64,000 bases of DNA, taken from positions 62,001 to 126,000 of the forward strand of contig NZ_QAGK01000006.1 of assembly GCF_003057885.1 (NCBI RefSeq). Direction: 5' to 3'. Positions 37,089 through 45,729 of this stretch are shown in pieces; positions within the stretch are counted from its first letter, which is position 1; each line of letters starts with the position of its first letter. The position numbers and the translations under genes are program-made. This stretch comes from Oceaniglobus ichthyenteri. GTDB taxonomy: Bacteria; Pseudomonadota; Alphaproteobacteria; Rhodobacterales; Rhodobacteraceae. The notes under the pieces are model-generated. The model saw only the letters and a program-made list of their open reading frames with translations. It ran no database searches and was not told the origin of the DNA.

Positions 37089-38243
37089 ATGACAGTGGTT
37101 CCCGTAACATCCGCCGATCTCAATGGCGCCGAAATATCCTGGTTTTCGGCGCTGTGTTCTGACGATTACGCATATCTGGGCGTGCCTGACGGTGCGCTGC
37201 GCTCAAGTTGGGAGCATTGCAGCGCGATATTGCAGGAGGCCGAGCATCAGGGATTTCGCAATATCCTGTGCCCATCGTCCTATCAGGTGGGTCAGGATAC
37301 CCTTTCGTTCGTGGCGGGCTGTGCCCCGATTACCAGTTCAATCAATATGCTGGCCGCGATCCGCTGTGGTGAAATGCAGCCGATCATGTTGGCGCGCACG
37401 GTGGCGACGCTGGATCATATGCTCAAGGGTCGGCTGACCCTGAATGTGATCAGTTCGGATTTTCCCGGCGAGGTTGCCGATAGCGCGTATCGCTATCAAC
37501 GCTCGCGCGAAGTGGTCGAGATTTTGAAACAGGCCTGGACCCAGGATGAGATCAACTTTGACGGCGAAGTGTATCAATTCAAAGGTATATCCACCGATCC
37601 CGCGCGCCCCTATCAAACCGGCGGTCCGCTTTTGTATTTCGGTGGATATTCCCCTGCGGCACTGGATTTGTGCGGGGAGCATTGCGATGTGTATCTGATG
37701 TGGCCCGAGCCGGAAGAAAACATCATCCAACGCATGAAGGATGCCAATCAAGCAGCTGAAAAATATAACAGAACTCTGGATTACGGTTTGCGCGTGCATG
37801 TGATTGTGCGCGACACAGAAACCGAGGCGCGCGAATACGCCGATCATCTGGTCAGCCAACTGGATGATGAATATGGCAAACTGATCCGCGACCGCGCCCA
37901 TGACAGTATCTCACTGGGTGTGGCGCATCAGGCCAAGGCGCGGGAATTGGCCGATACATTCGGTTATGTCGAACCCAACCTTTGGACAGGCGTGGGGCGG
38001 GCCCGGTCGGGCTGTGGCGCGGCCTTGGTCGGATCGACCGATCAGGTGCTTAGCAAGATTGAGCAATATCAAAAACTTGGCATCCGCGCCTTTATCTTTT
38101 CGGGTTATCCCCATATCGATGAATGCAAATCTTTTGGCCAACGTGTATTACCGCACTTGAAAACCGTATCGCTGCCCCATGTTTATGGTCGCGTACCCGC
38201 CGAAACACCAAAAACGCCGCTTGGCATAGGAGACCGCCGTTGA
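37089..38243 (+). CDS. SsuD-like FMNH2-dependent monooxygenase (candidate sulfoquinovose monooxygenase)
   Basis: A 384-residue luciferase-like TIM-barrel enzyme close to alkanesulfonate monooxygenase: ITSSINMLAAIRCGEMQPIMLARTVATLDHMLKGRLTLNVISSDFPGE in segments near residues 85-135, YRYQRSREVVEILKQAW near 140 and the GPLLYFGGYSPAALDLCGEHCDVYLMW core near 180. These enzymes use FMNH2 and O2 to split a C-S bond and free sulfite. ATG 37089 has AAGGA at good distance. An aldo/keto reductase and a flavin reductase follow directly, the smoCBA gene set of oxidative sulfoquinovose breakdown. Other alkylsulfonates remain possible. Confidence 0.88.
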   Translation: MTVVPVTSADLNGAEISWFSALCSDDYAYLGVPDGALRSSWEHCSAILQEAEHQGFRNILCPSSYQVGQDTLSFVAGCAPITSSINMLAAIRCGEMQPIMLARTVATLDHMLKGRLTLNVISSDFPGEVADSAYRYQRSREVVEILKQAWTQDEINFDGEVYQFKGISTDPARPYQTGGPLLYFGGYSPAALDLCGEHCDVYLMWPEPEENIIQRMKDANQAAEKYNRTLDYGLRVHVIVRDTETEAREYADHLVSQLDDEYGKLIRDRAHDSISLGVAHQAKARELADTFGYVEPNLWTGVGRARSGCGAALVGSTDQVLSKIEQYQKLGIRAFIFSGYPHIDECKSFGQRVLPHLKTVSLPHVYGRVPAETPKTPLGIGDRR

Positions 38244-39136
38244 TCGACCGTATTTCACTATCCTCCGATTTGTCGTTCAGCCGGATCATTTACGGCATGT
38301 GGCGCCTGAGCGATGACCAGAACACCAGCGTTGATCACGTGCGCGCCAAAATTTCGGCCTGTCTGGATCAGGGCATTACCACGATGGATCAGGCCGATAT
38401 CTATGGCGGGTATCAGGCCGAGGAAATCATGGGTGCGGCCCTTACCCCTGCCTTGCGCAACCGTATCGAGATTGTCACCAAATGCGATATCGTCGCGCCC
38501 GTCGGGCGGTACGGTGATCGCCGGGTGAAACATTACGACACATCGCGCGCCCATATCACCGCTTCGGTCGATCATTCCCTGCGGCTGATGGGGATTGATC
38601 ATATCGATATGCTGCTGATTCACCGGCCCGATCCGTTTATGGACGCCGATGAAACCGGCGCGACGCTGGACGATCTGGTCAGGTCCGGCAAAGTGCGCGC
38701 CGTCGGGGTGAGCAATTTCAAACTCCACGATTGGACCCTGCTGCAATCGGCAATGAAGACGCCGCTTTTGACCAACCAGATCGAAATGTCCCTGGGCCAT
38801 ATCGCGCCGTTCACCAACGGTGATCTGGCATTCCTGCAGGAACGCAAGATTGCGCCAATGGCATGGTCGCCCCTTGGTGGCGGAAGCTTGATGACCGGCA
38901 AGGGCGGGCATGGCAAACTGCGCACCGCCCTGGCCGCATTGGCCAAGGAACAGGGGGTTGATATGGCGGCGGTTGCGATTGCCTGGCTTTTGGCGCATCC
39001 GGCGCGGATCATGCCGGTCATGGGTACGAACAACCTGTCTCGGATCAATGCGTTGCATGACGCACTTAAAGTAACGATTGATCGCCAGACTTGGTTTGAA
39101 TTATACACCTATGCCTTGGGCGACGAGGTACCATAG
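38240..39136 (+). CDS. aldo/keto reductase (candidate 6-dehydroglucose reductase)
   Basis: A 298-residue NADPH-dependent reductase with the catalytic tetrad region DQADIYGGYQAEEIMG (Asp, Tyr), VTKCDIV (Lys), and LLIHRPDP (His), and the C-terminal cofactor site IMPVMGTNNLSRI. It resembles the YdhF-like branch. The start is TTG at 38240, overlapping the TGA of the monooxygenase gene and preceded by AGGAG at seven bases. In the sulfo-SMO pathway SmoB reduces 6-dehydroglucose, made by the monooxygenase, to glucose. The assignment depends on context. Confidence 0.87.
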   Translation: MIDRISLSSDLSFSRIIYGMWRLSDDQNTSVDHVRAKISACLDQGITTMDQADIYGGYQAEEIMGAALTPALRNRIEIVTKCDIVAPVGRYGDRRVKHYDTSRAHITASVDHSLRLMGIDHIDMLLIHRPDPFMDADETGATLDDLVRSGKVRAVGVSNFKLHDWTLLQSAMKTPLLTNQIEMSLGHIAPFTNGDLAFLQERKIAPMAWSPLGGGSLMTGKGGHGKLRTALAALAKEQGVDMAAVAIAWLLAHPARIMPVMGTNNLSRINALHDALKVTIDRQTWFELYTYALGDEVP

Positions 39137-39139
39137 ACC

Positions 39140-39634
39140 ATGCCTGCACCTGTCACATTCATTCCCGGCCCGGATACGGCGCGGGAGTTTCGCGATGCTT
39201 TGGGGCAGTTTGCCACCGGGGTCACTGTGGTGACATGTGCCACCGACAACGGCCCATTGGGAATTACGGCAAACAGCTTTGCCAGTGTGTCGATTGACCC
39301 GCCGCTGGTGTTGTGGTCGCCCGCACGCAGCGCCAACAGGTTTCCCATATTTGAGGCGGCACAGCATTTCGCCATTCATATCATTGGCGCCGAACAAAGC
39401 GAAATGTGCCAGGCCTTTGTAAAAGACGGCGCCGCGTTTCCCGGCCTGAACTGGGCACCGGGCGCCACCGGCGCACCGCTGATCGATGGCTGTCTGGCGC
39501 GGTTTGAATGCGAACGTCACGCCGTTCACGATGGCGGCGATCATGCGATCATCGTGGGGCGGGTTTTATCGGCCACCCTGGGGCAAGGCACGCCTTTGGT
39601 GTTCAGTGGCGGGCGTTTCGGGGCATTTACCTAG
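39140..39634 (+). CDS. flavin reductase (FMN-dependent, two-component partner)
   Basis: A 164-residue flavin reductase-like protein with the standard FRDALGQFATGVTVVTC start, GITANSFASVSIDPPLVLWS near residues 45-64 and the C-terminal PLVFSGGRFGAF. It supplies reduced FMN to a separate monooxygenase, here most likely the SsuD-like enzyme two genes upstream, and would be the SmoA counterpart. It starts three bases after the aldo/keto reductase stop. It is the last gene of this operon. Confidence 0.92.
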   Translation: MPAPVTFIPGPDTAREFRDALGQFATGVTVVTCATDNGPLGITANSFASVSIDPPLVLWSPARSANRFPIFEAAQHFAIHIIGAEQSEMCQAFVKDGAAFPGLNWAPGATGAPLIDGCLARFECERHAVHDGGDHAIIVGRVLSATLGQGTPLVFSGGRFGAFT

Positions 39635-39713
39635 GGTAGTCCAACTGGCCACCCCTGTTCCCCCGCGCCAACCATGCTAAGTGCAGGGAACAATGATCGG
39701 CAAGGGGGTTGGT

Positions 39714-40370
39714 GTGTTAACGCTGACAAACATCACAAAATCCTGGGGTCAGGGCGATGCGCGCCAACAGGTGTTGCGCGGCATCGATTTCAAACTGGCA
39801 GCGGGCCAATCCTGTGCCCTGACCGGCGAAAGCGGGTCAGGCAAAAGCACGCTGTTGCATCTGGCGGCGGGGCTGGATGATGCCGAATCCGGCACGATCA
39901 TTCTGGACGGGCAAGATGTGACCGCACTGAACGATGCCGGGCGCGCCGCCCTGCGCCGCACGACGGTGGGCGTGATTTTCCAGCAATTCAATCTGATACC
40001 GTCTTTGAATGTGGCGGCCAATATCGCGTTTCAGGCCCGCCTTGCCAATCGCGCCGATCCGGCCTGGGCCGATGCGCTGGCCCGGCGTTTGGGCCTGTCG
40101 GAGCATTTGAGGAAATATCCCGAACAGTTGTCAGGCGGCCAACAACAGCGCGTCGCGATTGGCCGCACCCTTGCCGCCCGACCGAAACTCATTCTCGCCG
40201 ATGAACCCACCGGCAATCTTGACGAAGACACCGGCACGCGGGTTTTGGATCTGATGTTGGAACTGGTGCGCGAAACCGGCACCACCCTGTTGATGGTCAC
40301 CCACTCTGGGCGTTTGGCCGATCTGTTGGATCGGCGCGCACATCTGGAACGCGGGCGCATCACCCCATGA
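39714..40370 (+). CDS. ABC transporter ATP-binding protein (LolD/MacB class)
   Basis: A 218-residue ATPase with Walker A GESGSGKSTL, Q-loop IFQQFNLIPSLN, signature LSGGQQQRVAIGR and Walker B LILADEPTGNLD. FxxFNLIPSLNVAANI is typical of ATPases that pair with FtsX-like permeases. I chose the GTG at 39714 (preceded by AAGGGGG); an ATG at 39693 would add seven atypical residues. The stop overlaps the permease start (ATGA), so the two are coupled. It probably powers extraction or export of a lipid or lipoprotein from the inner membrane. Confidence 0.9.
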   Translation: MLTLTNITKSWGQGDARQQVLRGIDFKLAAGQSCALTGESGSGKSTLLHLAAGLDDAESGTIILDGQDVTALNDAGRAALRRTTVGVIFQQFNLIPSLNVAANIAFQARLANRADPAWADALARRLGLSEHLRKYPEQLSGGQQQRVAIGRTLAARPKLILADEPTGNLDEDTGTRVLDLMLELVRETGTTLLMVTHSGRLADLLDRRAHLERGRITP

Positions 40371-42772
40371 GGCGCGCGGCCCTTTTGGCGCTGCTGTCGC
40401 ATTGGTGGCGGCGACCCTTTCAATTGGTGGCGCTGCTGTTGGGACTGGCCACCGCCACGGCCCTGTGGTCGGGCGTGCAGGCGATCAATGCCGAAGCGCG
40501 CAACAGTTACGATCGCGCCGCCACCGCGCTTGGCCCGACACCGCGCGCCAGCATCATCGCCCCCGACGGCGCACCAATGCCCGAGTCGCATTTTGTGGCG
40601 CTGCGCCGCGCCGGATGGCTGGTGACCCCGGTTGTCGAAGGCACGATCAGCACCGGCGCCGGGCCTTTGCGAATTTTGGGCATTGATCCCTTTACCCTGC
40701 CCTTGGATGATTTGCCCGACCAAACCGGCGAGACCGCGTTTGATACGGCGTTCATCGGCGCCGACGGCCCGTTGATCGTTTCCCCCGAAACCGCCGCACG
40801 ACTGGCCAATGCCGATTTGCCGCGCAGGATCGTGCAAGACGGCGTCGCCCCCGGCGTCGCCTATGCCGACATGGCGGTGGCTCAGTCTTTATTGGGGTTA
40901 GAGGGGCGGATATCGCGCCTGATCGTGCTTGACGCCCAGCCCCTGAACCGCCCGCCTTTAAAAGAAATCGTTCCGACGTTAACCCTTGATCAACCTCAAT
41001 CGCGCAATGATATGGCGGGGTTGACCGACAGTTTTCATCTTAACCTGACGGCGTTCGGGTTACTGTCTTTTGCCGTCGGGCTGTTTATCGTGCGCGGAAC
41101 GATCGGTCTGGCGTTTGAACAGCGTCGTCCGGTGTTTCGCACCCTGCGGGCATTGGGCCTGCCGGCGCGCACATTGTTGTGGTTGTTGCTGGTTGAATTG
41201 CTGGCATTGGCATTGGTCTCCGGCGCGGCCGGCATCGCCTTGGGGTATCTTATCGCATCGGCCTTGATTCCCGATGTGGCGGCCACGCTGCGCGGGCTTT
41301 ACGGGGCCTCGGTGGAAGGCACATTATCGATTCAGCCGATCTGGTGGGTTTCGGGATTGGCCATCGCGGTTTTGGGCACTGGATTGGCGGCCATTTCTTC
41401 GTTGTGGCAGGTTGCGCGTCTGCCGCTTTTGGCGCCGGCGCAACCCCGTGCCTGGGCGCGTGCATCCGAGGCGGCGCTGATCTGGCAAGGCGCGGCGGCG
41501 ATTTCCCTGGCGGTCATGGCTTATCTGACGCTGACATTCGCCAGCGGACTGATCGCCGGTTTTGTCATGTTGGGTGCGCTTTTGATCGCGGCGGCACTTG
41601 CCCTGCCGGTGATATTGTATGGCGCAATGTGGCTGGGCGGGCGTTTGGCCAAGGGCCCGTTGGCACAATGGTTCTGGGCCGATACGCGGCAACAATTGCC
41701 GGGTTTGTCGCTTGCCCTGATGGCGCTTTTGCTGGCCTTGGCGGCCAATATCGGGGTTGGCACGATGGTGTCGAGTTTCCGGCTGACTTTTACCGGGTGG
41801 CTGGATCAACGATTGGCGTCTGAATTGTATGTCACCGCCGAAACCGATGCACAGGCCGAAGCGATGATCGCATTTCTTGAACCGCGCGCAGATGCAATTC
41901 TGCCGCTCTGGCATGTTGAGGGCGATTTGAATGGCCTGCCCGGAGAGATTTACGGCGTTGCCGATCACCCCACCTATCGCGACAACTGGCCGCTGCTCGA
42001 TGCGCTGCCCGATGTCTGGGATCGGATCGCGGCAGGGGAAGGTGTGTTGATCAACGAACAACTGGCCCGGCGCAGCGATATCTGGTCGGGCGACACGGTA
42101 TCCCTGCCCGGCTGGCAGGCGCAGATTCTGGGGGTGTATAGTGATTATGGCAACCCTCTAGGCCAGGCATTGATCGGGATCGGCGCGTTGACTGACCGGT
42201 TTCCGGCTGTTGAGCGGCTAAGTTACGGGTTGCGCGTGAACCCGGCGCAGGTGGATGCCGTCAGCGCCGCCTTGGTCGATGAATTTGGCTTGGACACCGA
42301 CAATCTGATTAACCAAAGCGAGATCAAGGCGTTTTCCCTGTCGGTGTTTGAACGCACATTTACCGTTTCACGCGCCTTGAATGTGCTGACCCTTTCGGTG
42401 GCCGGATTTGCGATATTGACCAGCCTGCTGACATTGGCCGCCATGCGCCTGCCGCAACTGGCGCCGGTGTGGGCATCGGGGGTCAGCCGGGCGGGATTGG
42501 CGCGGTTGGAGCTGGCGCGTGCACTGGTTCTGGCCGGGCTGACATTGATTTGCGCCCTGCCTGTCGGGCTTTTGCTGGCTTGGGTGCTGCTGGGGGTGAT
42601 CAACGTCGAGGCGTTTGGATGGCGATTGCCGCTGTTCATCTTTCCCATGGATTGGGCGATCCTTGCGGTTCTGGCCCTGATCGCGGCAGCGGCGGCGGCG
42701 CTGTTTCCGGCGGTGCGCATTGCGCGGATGCCGCCGGCGCGTTTGTTGCAGGTGTTTGCCCATGAACGCTAA
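40367..42772 (+). CDS. FtsX-like ABC permease
   Basis: An 801-residue membrane protein with an N-terminal signal anchor (RRPFQLVALLLGLATATALWSGV), a periplasmic part, two blocks of three to four membrane segments (near 225-340 and 375-480) and a final FtsX block (about 660-790). The duplicated FtsX layout fits a single permease chain that combines both halves. No electron or metal sites are seen. The upstream ATPase and downstream lipocalin-like gene resemble the AttEFGH set. The transported substrate is not known. Confidence 0.88.
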   Translation: MRRAALLALLSHWWRRPFQLVALLLGLATATALWSGVQAINAEARNSYDRAATALGPTPRASIIAPDGAPMPESHFVALRRAGWLVTPVVEGTISTGAGPLRILGIDPFTLPLDDLPDQTGETAFDTAFIGADGPLIVSPETAARLANADLPRRIVQDGVAPGVAYADMAVAQSLLGLEGRISRLIVLDAQPLNRPPLKEIVPTLTLDQPQSRNDMAGLTDSFHLNLTAFGLLSFAVGLFIVRGTIGLAFEQRRPVFRTLRALGLPARTLLWLLLVELLALALVSGAAGIALGYLIASALIPDVAATLRGLYGASVEGTLSIQPIWWVSGLAIAVLGTGLAAISSLWQVARLPLLAPAQPRAWARASEAALIWQGAAAISLAVMAYLTLTFASGLIAGFVMLGALLIAAALALPVILYGAMWLGGRLAKGPLAQWFWADTRQQLPGLSLALMALLLALAANIGVGTMVSSFRLTFTGWLDQRLASELYVTAETDAQAEAMIAFLEPRADAILPLWHVEGDLNGLPGEIYGVADHPTYRDNWPLLDALPDVWDRIAAGEGVLINEQLARRSDIWSGDTVSLPGWQAQILGVYSDYGNPLGQALIGIGALTDRFPAVERLSYGLRVNPAQVDAVSAALVDEFGLDTDNLINQSEIKAFSLSVFERTFTVSRALNVLTLSVAGFAILTSLLTLAAMRLPQLAPVWASGVSRAGLARLELARALVLAGLTLICALPVGLLLAWVLLGVINVEAFGWRLPLFIFPMDWAILAVLALIAAAAAALFPAVRIARMPPARLLQVFAHER

Positions 42773-43877
42773 ACGATTGCGCCTTTTGCGGCATGCGGGA
42801 GCCTCCGGCGGGGATATTTTTAAAACAGAAATGGTGGCGGTGTGCGCGATCATGTTCTGGCTGTGTTTGGCGCTGCCGGGGTTGGCGCAGGGCTTTGCCG
42901 GGCTTGGCGCGGCCGAAGATGGATATGCCGAGGTCCGGCCCGGTGCGTTTGATTTTCCGGCCGATCACGGGGCACATCCGGATTTTCGTATTGAATGGTG
43001 GTATATCACCGCCAATCTTGAAACGGCAGATGGCGCCCCCTTGGGCGTGCAGTGGACCCTGTTTCGATCCGCCCGAACGGCCGGTACGGGCACGCAGACG
43101 GGGTGGAACAGCCGTCAGGCGTGGATGGGCCATGCCGCCGTGACCACATCGGATCAGCATTTTGTGACCGAGCGCATTGCCCGGGGCGGCACCGGACAGG
43201 CCGGCGTGTCGCTGGACGATGGTTTTGCCGCCTGGATTGATGAGTGGGGCATGGTTGGCCCAACGTTTGATGATGTCAGGCTGAGCGCGCAAGGCCATGA
43301 TTTTTCTTATGATTTAGAGCTTTCGGCGCAAGGCCCGATTGTGGCCCAAGGCGATGGGGGATATTCTGTTAAATCCGCCTCGGGGCAGGCCAGCCGGTAT
43401 TATTCGCAACCGTTTTATGGGGTTGAGGGGATGGTGACGCTGCCCTCGGGGTCTGTTGCGGTGACGGGTCAGGCATGGCTGGATCGGGAATGGTCGACGC
43501 AACTTCTGGATGCGGATCAAAGCGGATGGGATTGGGTATCGCTCAGCTTTGATACGGGCGAAAAGCTGATGGGGTTCTTGCTGCGTGATCAGGGGGATGG
43601 GTTTACTTCGGCCACCTGGATTGCGGCGGATGGCACGCCGACGCCATACGGCGATGGCGCGCTGCGGCTGACACCGCTGGAATGGCACCGGGTCGCCGGG
43701 CGCGACGTGCCGGTGGTGTGGCGGGTGAACCTGCCCGATCGGGGGCTGGATGTGACCATCGCGGCGCTGAATCGCGATGCATGGATGGAAACATCGGTGC
43801 CCTATTGGGAGGGGCCGGTGACGATTGCGGGCAGCCACGCGGGACGGGGATATTTGGAGATGACGGGATATGAGTGA
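42762..43877 (+). CDS. lipocalin-like CrtC/AttH-type secreted protein
   Basis: A 371-residue protein with a hydrophobic export segment (MVAVCAIMFWLCLALPGLAQG) and two lipocalin-like beta barrels: DFPADHGAHPDFRIEWWYITANL near residue 75 is the hallmark of carotenoid 1,2-hydratase/AttH proteins, and GQAWLDREWSTQ near 240 opens the second half. The reading frame from ATG 42762 overlaps the permease by 11 bases and has AGGTG upstream. A start at 42831 would begin exactly at the export segment and leave a known type of intergenic element outside the gene. No carotenoid genes are near, so an AttH-like role with the ABC transporter is more likely. Confidence 0.82.
   Translation: MNAKRLRLLRHAGASGGDIFKTEMVAVCAIMFWLCLALPGLAQGFAGLGAAEDGYAEVRPGAFDFPADHGAHPDFRIEWWYITANLETADGAPLGVQWTLFRSARTAGTGTQTGWNSRQAWMGHAAVTTSDQHFVTERIARGGTGQAGVSLDDGFAAWIDEWGMVGPTFDDVRLSAQGHDFSYDLELSAQGPIVAQGDGGYSVKSASGQASRYYSQPFYGVEGMVTLPSGSVAVTGQAWLDREWSTQLLDADQSGWDWVSLSFDTGEKLMGFLLRDQGDGFTSATWIAADGTPTPYGDGALRLTPLEWHRVAGRDVPVVWRVNLPDRGLDVTIAALNRDAWMETSVPYWEGPVTIAGSHAGRGYLEMTGYE
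42797..42820 (+). repeat. GCCTCCGGCGGGGATATTTT element
   Basis: GGGAGCCTCCGGCGG followed by GGATATTTTT matches, from memory, a short element very frequent between genes in Rhodobacterales. It can form only a short CCTC/GGGG stem before the T run. Here it falls inside the annotated N-terminus of the lipocalin-like gene, which favours the later start at 42831. Confidence 0.4.
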
Positions 43878-44424
43878 GGCGCTGACGTCCCTTTCGGGAA
43901 CATTAAACCATGTTTGGGAGGAATTGGCACGGGTCAAACACGACCGCGATGCGCCCTGTCGTCTGGCCACGCTGGCGACCAATGGACCATGGCCCGAGGC
44001 GCGGATGGTGGTGTTGCGCGATGCCGATGAGCGCCGGCGATGTGTGGACATTTACAGCGATACCCGGGCCGCAAAGGTGGCGCAATTGCGCGCCGATCCA
44101 CGCGCAACGCTGTTATTCTGGTTGCCAGAGGCCGGGTTTCAGATCCGATTGCGCGGCCGGTTCAGTGTTTTGACCGTCGACGAGGCGGAGCCGCAGTGGC
44201 AGCGCCTGGGCGATGGGGGGCGGCGGGCCTATGGCGGCCAGCCCGCGCCAGCCACGCCGATTGAAAGCCCCGAACAGCACAGGACAACATCAAGCCGCGA
44301 TAACTTTGCGGTGTTGCGCGGCGCGGTTAAAGAGATTGAAACGCTGCATCTGGGCGCGGTCCATCGGCGCGCGCGGTTCACCCTGGGCGAGGATGGATTT
44401 CGCCCAGAGTGGATTGCGCCGTGA
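43870..44424 (+). CDS. pyridoxamine 5'-phosphate oxidase-like FMN-binding protein
   Basis: A 184-residue split-barrel flavoprotein: CRLATLATNGPWPEARMVVLRDAD (residues 30-53) and YSDTRAAKVAQLRADPRATLLFWLP (near 62-86) are the FMN-binding segments of the PNPOx-like family. It is shorter than true PdxH and lacks its C-terminal substrate-binding signature, though RFTLGEDGFRPEWIAP resembles the truncated end. The reaction is unknown. It overlaps the lipocalin-like gene by 8 bases, and its stop abuts the converging preA stop. Confidence 0.86.
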   Translation: MSEALTSLSGTLNHVWEELARVKHDRDAPCRLATLATNGPWPEARMVVLRDADERRRCVDIYSDTRAAKVAQLRADPRATLLFWLPEAGFQIRLRGRFSVLTVDEAEPQWQRLGDGGRRAYGGQPAPATPIESPEQHRTTSSRDNFAVLRGAVKEIETLHLGAVHRRARFTLGEDGFRPEWIAP

Positions 44425-45729
44425 TTATTCTGCCGCCACAGCACCGGGATTGTTGGGGTGGGTTGTCCAGTTGGCATACTCATCCTCGACCACCTTGCCG
44501 GTGCGCGGATCGGTGGCGCCTGTATCCATCCGCTCCATCGTGATGCAGTTTTCCACGGGGCAGACATTGACGCACAGGTTGCAGGCCACGCATTCTTCGT
44601 CGATCACGGTGAATGTGCGGTCGGGCGACATGGCGATGGCCTGATGGCTGGTGTCTTCGCAGGCAGCAAAGCAGCGGCCGCATTTGATGCACAAATCCTG
44701 ATCGATCACCGCCTTGGACACGGCATTCAGGTTCAGATATTGCCAATCGGTCACGTTTGGCACGGCGCGGCGGCTGACCTGATCGACTGAGGTATAGCCC
44801 TTTTCATCCATCCACTGCGACAGGCCCGATTTCATTTCTTCAACGATTTTAAAGCCATAGGTCATGGCCGCTGTGCAGACCTGAACATTGCCCGCGCCAA
44901 GCGCCAAAAACTCTGCCGCATCGCGCCAGGTGGTGACGCCGCCAATGCCCGAAATCGGGATGGCGTTGCATTCGGGGTCGCGCGCGATGTCGGCCACCAT
45001 ATGCAACGCGATGGGTTTCACCGCCGGGCCGCAATAGCCGCCATGGGTGCCCTTGCCGTCAATGCTGGGCTCGGGGGCCATCGTATCCAGATCGACCGAG
45101 GTGATGGAATTGATCGTGTTGATCAATGACACCGCATCGGCCCCGCCACGCACCGCCGCGCGCGCCGAGCTGCGCACATCGGTGATGTTGGGGGTCAGTT
45201 TCACAATCACCGGCATCCGGGTGTTTTGTTTGCACCAGCGCGCAACCATTTCCACATATTCCGGCACCTGGCCCACGGCGCTGCCCATGCCACGCTCGCT
45301 CATCCCGTGGGGGCAGCCAAAGTTCAGCTCGATTCCATCGGCACCGGTTTCCTCGACATGGGGCAGGATCGCCTTCCATGCCGCCTCTTCGCAGGGCACC
45401 ATGATGGATACGACCATGGCCCGGTCGGGCCAGTCGCGCTTGACCTGCTTGATCTCGCGCAGATTCACCTCAAGCGGGCGATCGGTGATCAGTTCGATGT
45501 TGTTCAACCCCAACAACCGGCGATCCGCGCCCCAGATCGCGCCATAGCGCGGGCCGTTGACGTTGACCACGGGTGGGCCTTGTTCGCCAAGGGTTTTCCA
45601 CACCACCCCGCCCCAGCCCGCCTTGAACGCGCGCACGACGTTATATTCCTTGTCCGTCGGCGGCGCACTGGCCAGCCAGAAGGGATTGGGCGATTTGATG
45701 CCAACGAAATTGCTTGAAAGATCGGCCAT
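44425..45729 (-). CDS. preA: NAD-dependent dihydropyrimidine dehydrogenase subunit PreA
   Basis: A 434-residue subunit that reduces uracil and thymine to dihydropyrimidines. A dihydroorotate dehydrogenase-like FMN barrel (residues 1-310; FGCPHGMSERGMGSAVGQ near 150, ISGIGGVTTWRDAAEF near 260) is followed by two 4Fe-4S clusters in CIKCGRCFAAC and CVACNLCVNVCP (about 340-395). The ATG comes directly after the preT stop (TAAATG), so the pair is translated together. It starts the reductive pyrimidine pathway; the later genes (hydantoinase, ureidopropionase) are not in the window. Confidence 0.96.
   Translation of the reverse strand: MADLSSNFVGIKSPNPFWLASAPPTDKEYNVVRAFKAGWGGVVWKTLGEQGPPVVNVNGPRYGAIWGADRRLLGLNNIELITDRPLEVNLREIKQVKRDWPDRAMVVSIMVPCEEAAWKAILPHVEETGADGIELNFGCPHGMSERGMGSAVGQVPEYVEMVARWCKQNTRMPVIVKLTPNITDVRSSARAAVRGGADAVSLINTINSITSVDLDTMAPEPSIDGKGTHGGYCGPAVKPIALHMVADIARDPECNAIPISGIGGVTTWRDAAEFLALGAGNVQVCTAAMTYGFKIVEEMKSGLSQWMDEKGYTSVDQVSRRAVPNVTDWQYLNLNAVSKAVIDQDLCIKCGRCFAACEDTSHQAIAMSPDRTFTVIDEECVACNLCVNVCPVENCITMERMDTGATDPRTGKVVEDEYANWTTHPNNPGAVAAE

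Noticed and set aside
38123-38239. Upstream extension of the aldo/keto reductase into the monooxygenase gene
   Set aside because: Those codons overlap a well-supported gene in another frame; the TTG at 38240 has AGGAG at the right distance and starts the family-like sequence.
39656-39692. TGTTCCC / GGGAACA inverted repeat before the ABC ATPase gene
   Set aside because: The arms are only seven bases and 23 bases apart, without a T run; too weak to call a terminator or operator.
44425-45729. Val in PreA (GSAVGQ) where mammalian dihydropyrimidine dehydrogenase has its catalytic Cys
   Set aside because: As far as I recall E. coli PreA also has Val at this place, so it is not a defect of this gene.
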